A stretch of DNA of 64,000 bases, from assembly GCA_016125405.1 (NCBI GenBank), contig WGLW01000010.1, positions 124,001 through 188,000 of the forward strand. The letters run 5' to 3'. Below are positions 57,246-64,000 of the stretch, piece after piece (the first letter of the stretch is position 1; each line of letters opens with the position of its first letter). This stretch comes from Alphaproteobacteria bacterium. GTDB taxonomy: Bacteria; Pseudomonadota; Alphaproteobacteria; Caulobacterales; Hyphomonadaceae. The notes below the pieces were generated by a model that saw only the letters and a list, made by a program, of their open reading frames with translations, was not told the origin of the DNA and searched no databases. Position numbers and translations under genes: made by a program.

Positions 57246-57914
57246 ATGAAGCGGATTCTCACCCTGGCGGCCCCGGCCGCCCTTGCCTTCCTCCTGCCGG
57301 CGGCAGCACAGGCTGCTCCGCCGATCGCCGTAAGCGGCGGCGTTGGAACCACCGGCGGCATCGTCGAATTGCAGACGCGGCTGACGCGGCATGTGCAGCT
57401 GCGAGGCGGCTACAACTATCTGAGTTTCAGCCACGGCGAGACGTATGACGGCATCCCCTATGATGGCGACGTCAAGTTTTCCACAGGCGGGGCCTTCATC
57501 GATTTTCACCCGTTCGGCGGCAGCTTCCTGGTGACGGGCGGGGCCTATTTCGGGCCGAAGAGCGTCGATCTCCACGCTCAGCCGGACCAGAATGTCGAGA
57601 TCGGCAGCCAGACCTTCACGCCGGCGGAAACCGGCGCACTCGACGGCAAAGCGAAGCTGAACGACACGGCGCCCTTCCTGGGTCTCGGCTGGGACACGAC
57701 CTTCCAGGGCGGGGGGCATCTTGGTTTCAAGTTCGTCGCCGGCGCCATGTATACCGGCCAGCCCGATGTGACGCTCAAGGCCACGGGCGGGACGCTGTCG
57801 AACGATCCCAACTTCCAGCAGCAGGTCATGCAGGAACAGCAGAAGCTTCAGGGCGACGTCGACAACTTCAAGGTCTATCCGGTCATCCAGGCCGGCCTCA
57901 CCGTCCGCTTCTAG
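57246..57914 (+). CDS. outer-membrane beta-barrel protein, unknown function
   Basis: 222 residues from the ATG at 57246 with a signal peptide (1-23, ending AAAQA). The mature chain has alternating amphipathic strands (GGIVELQTRLTRHVQLRGGYNYLSF, FSTGGAFIDFHPFGGSFLVTGGAYFGP) and ends with an aromatic strand VYPVIQAGLTVRF, the OMP C-terminal signature. The length suggests an 8-stranded barrel. GAGGA precedes the ATG; a longer frame exists but lacks a signal at its start. Function not assignable. Confidence 0.8.
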   Translation: MKRILTLAAPAALAFLLPAAAQAAPPIAVSGGVGTTGGIVELQTRLTRHVQLRGGYNYLSFSHGETYDGIPYDGDVKFSTGGAFIDFHPFGGSFLVTGGAYFGPKSVDLHAQPDQNVEIGSQTFTPAETGALDGKAKLNDTAPFLGLGWDTTFQGGGHLGFKFVAGAMYTGQPDVTLKATGGTLSNDPNFQQQVMQEQQKLQGDVDNFKVYPVIQAGLTVRF

Positions 57915-57948
57915 ATCCGGATCTGGTCAGGCATCCGGGCAGGGCGGC

Positions 57949-58446
57949 TCAACCGCCCTTGGCGGCTTCCTTCGCCTCCTTCTCGGCGGCGTGCGCCAGC
58001 TGATCCGGCGTGCAGGCGCCGACATAGGTGGCGTCGGCCTTCACCGAGAAGCCCGCAGGAATTCCCAGCACCTTGGCGTTGCCCTTGGCCGTGATGGTCA
58101 TGGACCGGTCGGAATGGACCAGCTGCGCGCGCGCCGTGCCGGGGATCTTGCCGGTGCAGATCAGCTTGAACGTGTAGCCGTCGGCGGTTTGCGCCACCTC
58201 GTCGACCGTGCAGCTCTTGTCGAGATCGCGGGCGAGGCCCGACAGGGTCATGCTGGCCTTCTTCTCGGTCAGGCATTCAGTGTTGTCTTCAGAGATCGGA
58301 ATGCCGGCGACCGAGGTGTTCTGCTGCCAGTGATACTGGCCCGGCGTCACCTCGAAGCTGGCGTCTTTCATGGAATCGGCCCAGGCGGCGGCCGCAAGGG
58401 CGGCTGCTGTGGCGGCGCATGCGGCGGCGAACAGAACTGGCTTCAC
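57949..58446 (-). CDS. DUF3617 periplasmic protein
   Basis: 165 residues from a GTG with AAGGAGA 6 bases upstream. Signal peptide about 1-24. The DUF3617 pattern is PGQYHWQQNTSVAGIPISEDNTECLTEKKA, and it carries several Cys (CLTEKK, SCTVDEV, LICTGK, GACTPDQ) likely to form disulfides in the periplasm. The family is unstudied. Convergent with the outer-membrane protein gene, 34 bases apart. Confidence 0.85.
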   Translation of the reverse strand: MKPVLFAAACAATAAALAAAAWADSMKDASFEVTPGQYHWQQNTSVAGIPISEDNTECLTEKKASMTLSGLARDLDKSCTVDEVAQTADGYTFKLICTGKIPGTARAQLVHSDRSMTITAKGNAKVLGIPAGFSVKADATYVGACTPDQLAHAAEKEAKEAAKGG

Positions 58447-58536
58447 GAGCGGTCTCCTTCGCGCCCCCCGTCGTCATCTAGGTCATTAACGCATGACCGA
58501 CATGAATAGCGCCCGAACAGGTCGCCGGGTAGGCTG

Positions 58537-59193
58537 TTACACAGCGTCTTCCGGCGCCGCCGCCCGCGGCATCAGCAGCAGCATCAGCAGCGCCCCGGCC
58601 ACGTAACCGCCCAGATGGGCCTGCCAGGCGATGCCGGAGCCGACCAGCGACGGCCCGGCAAACGCCAGCAAGGCGTTGGATCCGATGAAAGCCGCCGTCA
58701 TCAGCAGGAAAGAGCGGGATACCAGCGACCGCCCCCGGCCATCGAACCCGGCAAGGAAGGCGGCGCCGATCAGGCCGCTGACCCCGCCGGAGGCGCCGAC
58801 CGCCGCCCCGCCGCTGGCGCCCGCTGCGGCGAGATAGACCGCCGAGCCGGCAGCGGTCGATCCGAGGAACACCAGCAGCCAAAGTCCCGCGCCCCGCCAG
58901 CCGAGGCCAAGAATCCGGGCGACCTGCGCGCCGAACGCCAGCAGCATTCCCGCGTTGACCAGCACATGCAGCCATCCGGTATGGAGCAGGGCGGTCGACA
59001 CCAGCGTGAGCCCTGCCGCGAAGATGTTGGGATAGGCATCCTCCGACCCGGGCGGGGCGAAGAAGCGGCGCGGCACGACGGCGTAGTCGTAAACCAGCCG
59101 CGTGTAGTCCTTGTCGGTGAGAAAATACGTCAGCCCGTGCAGCGCCACGATGGCGATAACGGCGACAAGCACCACCGCTGGCGCATTGAACAT
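58537..59193 (-). CDS. rhomboid-family intramembrane serine protease
   Basis: 218 residues, six membrane helices. The catalytic Ser135 is in GASGGVSG and the catalytic His193 in AWQAHLGGYVAG; the HxxxN motif HVLVN (76-80) is also present. Rhomboids cut transmembrane helices; the substrate is unknown. A longer frame upstream overlaps the monooxygenase gene and has no signal of coding, so the ATG at 59193 is used. Confidence 0.88.
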   Translation of the reverse strand: MFNAPAVVLVAVIAIVALHGLTYFLTDKDYTRLVYDYAVVPRRFFAPPGSEDAYPNIFAAGLTLVSTALLHTGWLHVLVNAGMLLAFGAQVARILGLGWRGAGLWLLVFLGSTAAGSAVYLAAAGASGGAAVGASGGVSGLIGAAFLAGFDGRGRSLVSRSFLLMTAAFIGSNALLAFAGPSLVGSGIAWQAHLGGYVAGALLMLLLMPRAAAPEDAV

Positions 59194-59266
59194 CGGTTCC
59201 GTTCGGTGGCCCTGATGGTGATCGTCTCTTGGCATCGACCGAACATGGCGGGCGGCGCGCTGTGGT

Positions 59267-60523
59267 TCAACTGGCGATCTGCGCCGCAGGCCGGGCGGCG
59301 CCGGGCCGTTCCGGCGTATGCACGTGCTCTGGCCGCACGCCAAGGCCGACCACGCGTGCCGGAAACCCCTGAAGGACCGGGAAGGCCCCGAGCAGCCGGA
59401 TCGGGAACGGCGCGTGCAGCGGTTTGCCGGATTTCAGCGCGGGGCCAATCACCCCGTTCTGCACGCCGACCTGAATGAACTGCGTCGCCACCGTCGGCCA
59501 CATGCGTCGCTTCTGGATGCGCTGCAGATAGCGTGGCTCGGGCGTCACCCCGGCGGACAGCGGCTCGCAAAGGATGTTCGCCGCCGCCACCGCGTCCTGA
59601 ACCGCAAGGTTGATGCCGACACCGCCAATCGGCGACATGGCGTGCGCCGCATCCCCTATGCAGATCAGGCCCGGCTTCCACCATTGCTGCAGCCGGTCGA
59701 CGCTGACGGTCAGCAGCTTGATCTGCTTGTCCCAGTCGGTGAGCGTGTCGACCCGGTCCGATAGCTCGGGCGCCACTCGCGACACGCGCTCGCGAAAGCT
59801 CGGCAAGCCCTCGGCGCGCACCTTGTCTGCGCTGCCTTTGGCGATCACGTACGCGCACTGCCAGTAATCGCCGCGGAAAATCTGCACCAGGATGGCGCCG
59901 GCGGCGAAGGTGCCCATCGTCTGGTCCTCGCCTTTTCGGGTTGGCAGGCGGAACCACAAGACATCCAGCGGCGCGCCGAGGTCCTTCACCTTGAAACCGG
60001 CGCGGGCGCGCAAGGTGGAGCTGCGCCCGTCGCATCCCACCGTCAGTGCGGCGCGCACCTCGATTTCGCCGTCCGGCGTCTTTGCCCGGACGCCGGCGAC
60101 GCGGCCGTCTTCCTCGACCAGATCAGTCGCCTCGGTCAGCATGTGGACGTTGAAGCTAGGATACTGTGCGCCGTGCTCCTTCAGGAAATCGAGCAGGTCC
60201 CATTGCGGCACCAGCGCGATGTATTTGCAGCGCGTCGGCAGGCGGGTGAAATCGGCGATCCGGTACACGTCCCCACCGATCCGTCCCGCCAGTGTGGGCG
60301 CCTCTTCGTGCGGAAGCTTCAGGAAGGCGTCCAGCAGTCCCAGCTCGTGGAACAGTTGAAGCGTCGAGGGGTGGACTGTATCGCCGCGAAAGTCGCGCAG
60401 GAAATCGGCGTGCTTCTCCAGCACCGTTACATCGATCCCGGCCCGCGCCAGCAGGAAGCCCAGCATCATCCCTGCCGGCCCGCCGCCCGAGATGCAGCAC
60501 GTGGTCTCGATCGTTTGCGGCAT
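59267..60523 (-). CDS. FAD-dependent monooxygenase (UbiH/PHBH-like)
   Basis: 418 residues from the ATG at 60523 with AAGG 4 bases upstream. The FAD-binding GGGPAG motif is at 13-18, the DG motif in LTVGCDGRSSTLRA and the ring GDAAHAMSPIGGVGINLAVQDA. These match the aromatic-hydroxylase fold. The substrate is uncertain; ubiquinone or phenolic hydroxylation is possible. The C-terminal 30 residues, Pro/Arg-rich, extend past the fold. Confidence 0.88.
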   Translation of the reverse strand: MPQTIETTCCISGGGPAGMMLGFLLARAGIDVTVLEKHADFLRDFRGDTVHPSTLQLFHELGLLDAFLKLPHEEAPTLAGRIGGDVYRIADFTRLPTRCKYIALVPQWDLLDFLKEHGAQYPSFNVHMLTEATDLVEEDGRVAGVRAKTPDGEIEVRAALTVGCDGRSSTLRARAGFKVKDLGAPLDVLWFRLPTRKGEDQTMGTFAAGAILVQIFRGDYWQCAYVIAKGSADKVRAEGLPSFRERVSRVAPELSDRVDTLTDWDKQIKLLTVSVDRLQQWWKPGLICIGDAAHAMSPIGGVGINLAVQDAVAAANILCEPLSAGVTPEPRYLQRIQKRRMWPTVATQFIQVGVQNGVIGPALKSGKPLHAPFPIRLLGAFPVLQGFPARVVGLGVRPEHVHTPERPGAARPAAQIAS

Positions 60524-60743
60524 TACGCCTTCCGATGCTGTTCGAGAGCGCCGGCCGGACCTTAGGCGATCAGCCTCCGGCTCGCCACACAATCAGGCTG
60601 GCAGGCATGTTTTTGGCGGTGGACGCATATGCGTCGTCACGCCAGAGTGTTTCTGCGACGGCCCGCAAGTGGACGCGCTTGGCGGGGGACGGGCCGAATA
60701 ACCTCAACGGACGCGACCGGATCGGCAAACGCCGTCAGCGCGC

Positions 60744-61760
60744 CTATTTCCCGGCGCCGAAATCGTCGATCGACTTGCGTCCGGTCGCCGGGAAGTCGGT
60801 GAAGAAGCCGTCGACGCCCAGCGCCAGCGCCTGTTTCTCCGCATCCTGCGCAGACTGCGGCGGATAGGGCGGCGCGTCATTGCGATAGGTCCAAAGGTGC
60901 ACCAGCTCGCCCCGCTTGTGCGCCGCTTCAAGCACGCCGGTCGACGATCCGTCCTTGTTCAGCACCAGCTGATGCGTGCCGCCAATGCCGTCCCAGAAGG
61001 GCGCGCCCGGATAGGCCAGGGCCGCGTCCAGCGCCGCCTTGTTGGCGACCAGCATGATCACCGGCAGTTTGGTGCGCGGCTTCACCGCCTTCACCCAGGC
61101 CGGTTCGAAGCACTGCAGGAAGATCGGCGAATCCGCCTTGTCGAGGTTGAACTTGTGCAACTCGCCGAGAATCGCGTCGGTCAGGTCGAGGCCGATCGAT
61201 GTGTGATAGGCGGGCGACTTGGCTTCGGGATAAACGCACACCGCATGGCCCGATTTCGTCTTCGACGTTGTGGCGAGCTGGAGAACTTCCTCGAAGGTCG
61301 CGATCTGGAGCTGGCTGTCATACGCCTTCGAGCGCCCCGGGAAGGCCTGCTTCGCGTGCAGCGTCTTCAGTTCCGCCAGCGTGAAGTCCGCCACCCACCA
61401 GTCTTCGCGGTTGGGAAATTCGGCGTCCTTCGACAGATGCTTGCGGTCAGCGAATTCGGGGTGATCGGCCACATCGGTTGTCAGCGACAGGTAGGTGTCG
61501 TGCCGCGCGACCAGAACATGGTCCTTGGTCATCACCAGGTCGGGCTCGATGCAGTCGGCGCCTTCCTCCAGCGCCAGCTTGTAGGCGGCCAGCGTTTCCT
61601 CGGGGCGTTCGCCCGAGGCGCCGCGGTGCGCGATCAAAAGCGGTTTCTGGTGATGCAGCGTCGGCGCCGGCCAGCTGCCTGCGGTCTCCTGTTGCGGTGT
61701 GGCGCATCCGCCGAGAGCCAGCAGGACGGGAAGGGCGAGGCCGAGAATCTGTGTGCGCAT
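60744..61760 (-). CDS. glycerophosphodiester phosphodiesterase lipoprotein
   Basis: 338 residues with a signal and lipobox LGGC (Cys19), so anchored in the periplasm like GlpQ. The catalytic pattern AHRGASGERPEET (His45, Glu50, Glu54 region), IEPDL (Glu72, Asp74) and ARHD (His87) is intact. It splits glycerophosphodiesters into glycerol-3-phosphate and an alcohol. There is no associated glp transporter nearby. Confidence 0.9.
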   Translation of the reverse strand: MRTQILGLALPVLLALGGCATPQQETAGSWPAPTLHHQKPLLIAHRGASGERPEETLAAYKLALEEGADCIEPDLVMTKDHVLVARHDTYLSLTTDVADHPEFADRKHLSKDAEFPNREDWWVADFTLAELKTLHAKQAFPGRSKAYDSQLQIATFEEVLQLATTSKTKSGHAVCVYPEAKSPAYHTSIGLDLTDAILGELHKFNLDKADSPIFLQCFEPAWVKAVKPRTKLPVIMLVANKAALDAALAYPGAPFWDGIGGTHQLVLNKDGSSTGVLEAAHKRGELVHLWTYRNDAPPYPPQSAQDAEKQALALGVDGFFTDFPATGRKSIDDFGAGK

Positions 61761-61872
61761 GATGTCTTGGAGCATGGCCAGATGACAGTTGCATGTCGAG
61801 CGCCCGCGAAACCCGGCGGCGCCGGGGAAGGCCGGGATGGATGAGGGGGAAAATGCGCCCTAGTCTCCCTCC

Positions 61873-64000
61873 ATGACCACGAAACCGGCCATCGGCGGCG
61901 GCGCCAAGAAAGTCCTTTATACGCTGGCCACCGTGCAGCGCATCGGGGTGGGCAAGGCGGCCAAGGCGCTGACGTCGCACAATACCTGCAAGGCATGCGG
62001 CCTCGGCATGGGCGGCCAGCGCGGCGGCATGACGGACGAGCTGGGCGAGTTTCCCGCCGTCTGCAACAAGAGCGTCCAGGCGCAATCGACGGATATCCAG
62101 CCGCCCATCCCCCGCGAAGTGTTCGAACACTCTCTCGCCGACCTGCGCGACCTGTCCGGCCGCGAACTGGAACAGCTCGGCCGGCTGAATTTTCCGCTTC
62201 ACAAGGCGAAGGGCTCGGATCGCTATGAGCCAATCGGCTGGGACAGGGCGATGGAGATCGCCGGCGACCGTTTCTCCGGGGCAAAACCCGACCGCACCTT
62301 TTTCTATTCCTCCGGCCGCTCGTCCAACGAGGCGGGCTTCCTGCTGCAGCTGCTGGCACGGGTCTACGGCACCAACAATGTGCACAATTGCTCGTACTAT
62401 TGCCATCAGGCCACCAGCGTCGCGCTGGCGGGAACCATCGGCACGGGCACGGCGACCGTCGAACTCGAGGATCTCACCGGCTGTGACCTGATCTTCGTCG
62501 TCGGCGCCAATCCGGCGTCCAATCATCCGCGCTTCATTCACAAGCTGAAGGCATGTCGCGACCGCGGCGGGCAGGTGATCGTCATCAACCCCGCGAAAGA
62601 GCCGGGCCTGGTGAAGTTCGCCCTGCCGAAAAATCCGGCCTCGATGCTCTCCGGCGGTTCGGAGATCGCATCCGACTATCTCCAGCCGCGCATCGGCGGC
62701 GACATCGCGCTGTTCAAGGGTCTCGCCAAGGCCGTGATGGCGCAGGGCGGCGTAGCGATGGACTTTGTCTCGGCCCACACCGAAGGGTTCGAGGCGTACG
62801 CGCGCGACATCCAGGAAACGGGTTGGGACGCCATCGTCGCCGCCTCGGGCGTCGCGCAGCGAGACGTCGAACGGGTCGCCGCCGAATATATCCGGTCCAA
62901 ATCAGCGATCTTCGCCTGGGGCATGGGCATGACCCATCATCTCCATGGCGTCGCCAACATAGAATCCCTCGTCAACCTCGCCTTGCTGCGCGGCATGATC
63001 GGTCGGCGCCATGCCGGCTTGCTGCCGCTGCGCGGTCATTCCAACGTCCAGGGCGTCGGCACCATCGGCGTCAAACCCGTCCTCGCCGCTGACGTGATGG
63101 CCCGAATGGAAAGCGAACTGGGCGTCACGTTGCCGACGACGCCGGGCCTCGACACCATGGCTTCAATGCAGGCCGCCCATCGCGGGGACATTGACGCCGC
63201 GCTGATGATGGGCGGCAATCTCTACGCTTCCAATCCAGACGCAGCCTGGGCGGAGGCTGCGCTGGCGAAGATCGGTTTCAAGCTCTTTCTCACCACGACG
63301 CTCAACCGCGGCCATGTCTGCGGCCTTGGTGACGGCGAGGCGCTGGTTCTGCCGGTGACCGCGCGCGACGAGGAATGGGAGCCGACGACACAGGAATCGA
63401 TGTTCAACTATGTCCGCCTCAGCGACGGCGGCGTCCATCGATTGAGCAGCGTCCGGCCCGAGACGATGATCCTTGCGGATCTCGGCGTCCGCATCGCTCC
63501 GGATCGCGGCGTTGATTTCAGCGCGTTCGGCAAGCATTCGAACTTGCGCCGTGCGATCGCTGCGATCGTTCCGGGCATGGAGGCGCTTGCGGATATCGAC
63601 GTGGCGAAGCGCGAGTTCCACATCCGCAACCGGCTGATGCACACGCCAGTCTTTCAGACGCCCACCGGCAAAGCCGCGTTCATCGTGCGCGCCATTCCGG
63701 CCCACGAGGAAAAGGCGCCTTTCATGCTTTCGACCGTGCGCAGCGAAGGGCAGTTCAATTCCATCGTCTATCAGGAGACCGACGCCTATCGCCGGACGGC
63801 GACCCGCTGGTGCGTGATGATGAACGCGGACGACATGGCGGAACTGGGAATTCCCCAGGGCGCCCATGCCGATGTGCGATCGCCGCAGGGTGAAATGGCC
63901 GGGGTAGTGGTCTATGCCTTCGATCTGCCGCACGGAAACCTTCTGGCCTATTTCCCTGAAGCCAATGTGCTGACCGGCGCAGCGGTCGACCCGCGCAGCC
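61873..64000 (+). CDS. molybdopterin oxidoreductase, FdhF/YdeP family (C-terminus beyond window)
   Basis: 709 codons are visible and the gene runs off the right edge. The N-terminus carries CKACGLGMGG (C39, C42) and a further Cys64; the position four residues after C42, where FdhF-type proteins often have a third cluster Cys, is Met46. The molybdenum ligand site is Cys177 in SYYCHQATSVAL, aligning with the selenocysteine of E. coli FdhF, so this is a Cys-type enzyme. Later motifs include FVVGANPASNHP and LRGHSNVQGVGT. It most resembles the FdhF/YdeP group. The substrate is unknown. Confidence 0.85.
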   Translation, partial: MTTKPAIGGGAKKVLYTLATVQRIGVGKAAKALTSHNTCKACGLGMGGQRGGMTDELGEFPAVCNKSVQAQSTDIQPPIPREVFEHSLADLRDLSGRELEQLGRLNFPLHKAKGSDRYEPIGWDRAMEIAGDRFSGAKPDRTFFYSSGRSSNEAGFLLQLLARVYGTNNVHNCSYYCHQATSVALAGTIGTGTATVELEDLTGCDLIFVVGANPASNHPRFIHKLKACRDRGGQVIVINPAKEPGLVKFALPKNPASMLSGGSEIASDYLQPRIGGDIALFKGLAKAVMAQGGVAMDFVSAHTEGFEAYARDIQETGWDAIVAASGVAQRDVERVAAEYIRSKSAIFAWGMGMTHHLHGVANIESLVNLALLRGMIGRRHAGLLPLRGHSNVQGVGTIGVKPVLAADVMARMESELGVTLPTTPGLDTMASMQAAHRGDIDAALMMGGNLYASNPDAAWAEAALAKIGFKLFLTTTLNRGHVCGLGDGEALVLPVTARDEEWEPTTQESMFNYVRLSDGGVHRLSSVRPETMILADLGVRIAPDRGVDFSAFGKHSNLRRAIAAIVPGMEALADIDVAKREFHIRNRLMHTPVFQTPTGKAAFIVRAIPAHEEKAPFMLSTVRSEGQFNSIVYQETDAYRRTATRWCVMMNADDMAELGIPQGAHADVRSPQGEMAGVVVYAFDLPHGNLLAYFPEANVLTGAAVDPRS

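Overview
This 64 kb window is a high-GC alphaproteobacterial chromosome segment. The evidence is an rpoH–carD–fdxA–S4–SUV3-like helicase–DUF3108–rpmB block, a split methionine synthase, an ArsR/methyltransferase fusion regulator, two TonB-dependent receptors, hflKC–degP–serB–miaA–ilvIHC synteny, an outer-membrane MlaA/MlaC pair and a K+-independent proton pyrophosphatase. The gene content and the alphaproteobacterial ilv arrangement suggest a Caulobacterales/Hyphomonadales-like organism. That placement is an inference, and no rRNA is present to fix it.

Layout. 1–3.7 kb: right end of a prophage or prophage remnant (virion-protein C-terminus, an antisense 2OG-dioxygenase-like gene, DUF1353, GH108 endolysin, lysis accessories) abutting the 3' end of tRNA-Arg(CCU). 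4.1–12.2 kb: housekeeping block with a nuclease, heat-shock sigma factor, CarD, ferredoxin, CPBP protease, S4 protein, RNA helicase, DUF3108 and ribosomal protein L28. 12.3–19.1 kb: amidohydrolase, tryptophan-catabolic kynA–kynU, a PQQ-type sugar dehydrogenase and an MFS transporter. 19.1–21.7 kb: palindromic intergenic repeats, two paralogous small secreted proteins, and mlaC and mlaA of retrograde phospholipid transport. 21.8–29.2 kb: a tightly coupled methionine-cycle operon (SahR-like regulator, metF, VOC protein, metH N-half, methyltransferase, PPOX-like protein, metH C-half). 29.3–40 kb: TonB receptor, MscS channel, flavoprotein, WYL regulator, GST, esterase, a degenerate nucleotidyltransferase-like protein, a cysteine-free Mrp ATPase and a glycosyltransferase. 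40.4–49.8 kb: membrane quality control (hflK, hflC, degP), a second TonB receptor, serB, miaA and a secreted protein of unknown function. 50–54.7 kb: ilvI–ilvH–(lipoprotein–membrane protein)–ilvC behind a leader peptide and attenuator. 54.8–64 kb: hppA, outer-membrane and periplasmic proteins, rhomboid protease, FAD monooxygenase, glycerophosphodiesterase, and a molybdopterin oxidoreductase cut by the window end.

The most informative regulatory reads are these. (1) A 20-codon leader peptide with a Leu/Val/Ile run, followed by a terminator, lies upstream of ilvI and is a classical attenuator layout. (2) The methionine operon has a promoter whose spacing puts the transcript start on the ATG itself, with a 20-bp palindrome over the -10 (leaderless, probably autoregulated). 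(3) The SUV3-like helicase reading frame has no ATG, GTG or TTG before its Walker A motif. It does have a CTG 8 nt behind a perfect AGGAG.

No rRNA, CRISPR array or insertion sequence was recognised. No single cluster looks like a wholly new defence or biosynthetic system. The best candidates for undescribed biology are the two extra genes inside the ilv operon, the genes inserted between the metH halves, the tandem secreted paralogs and the prophage lysis accessories.
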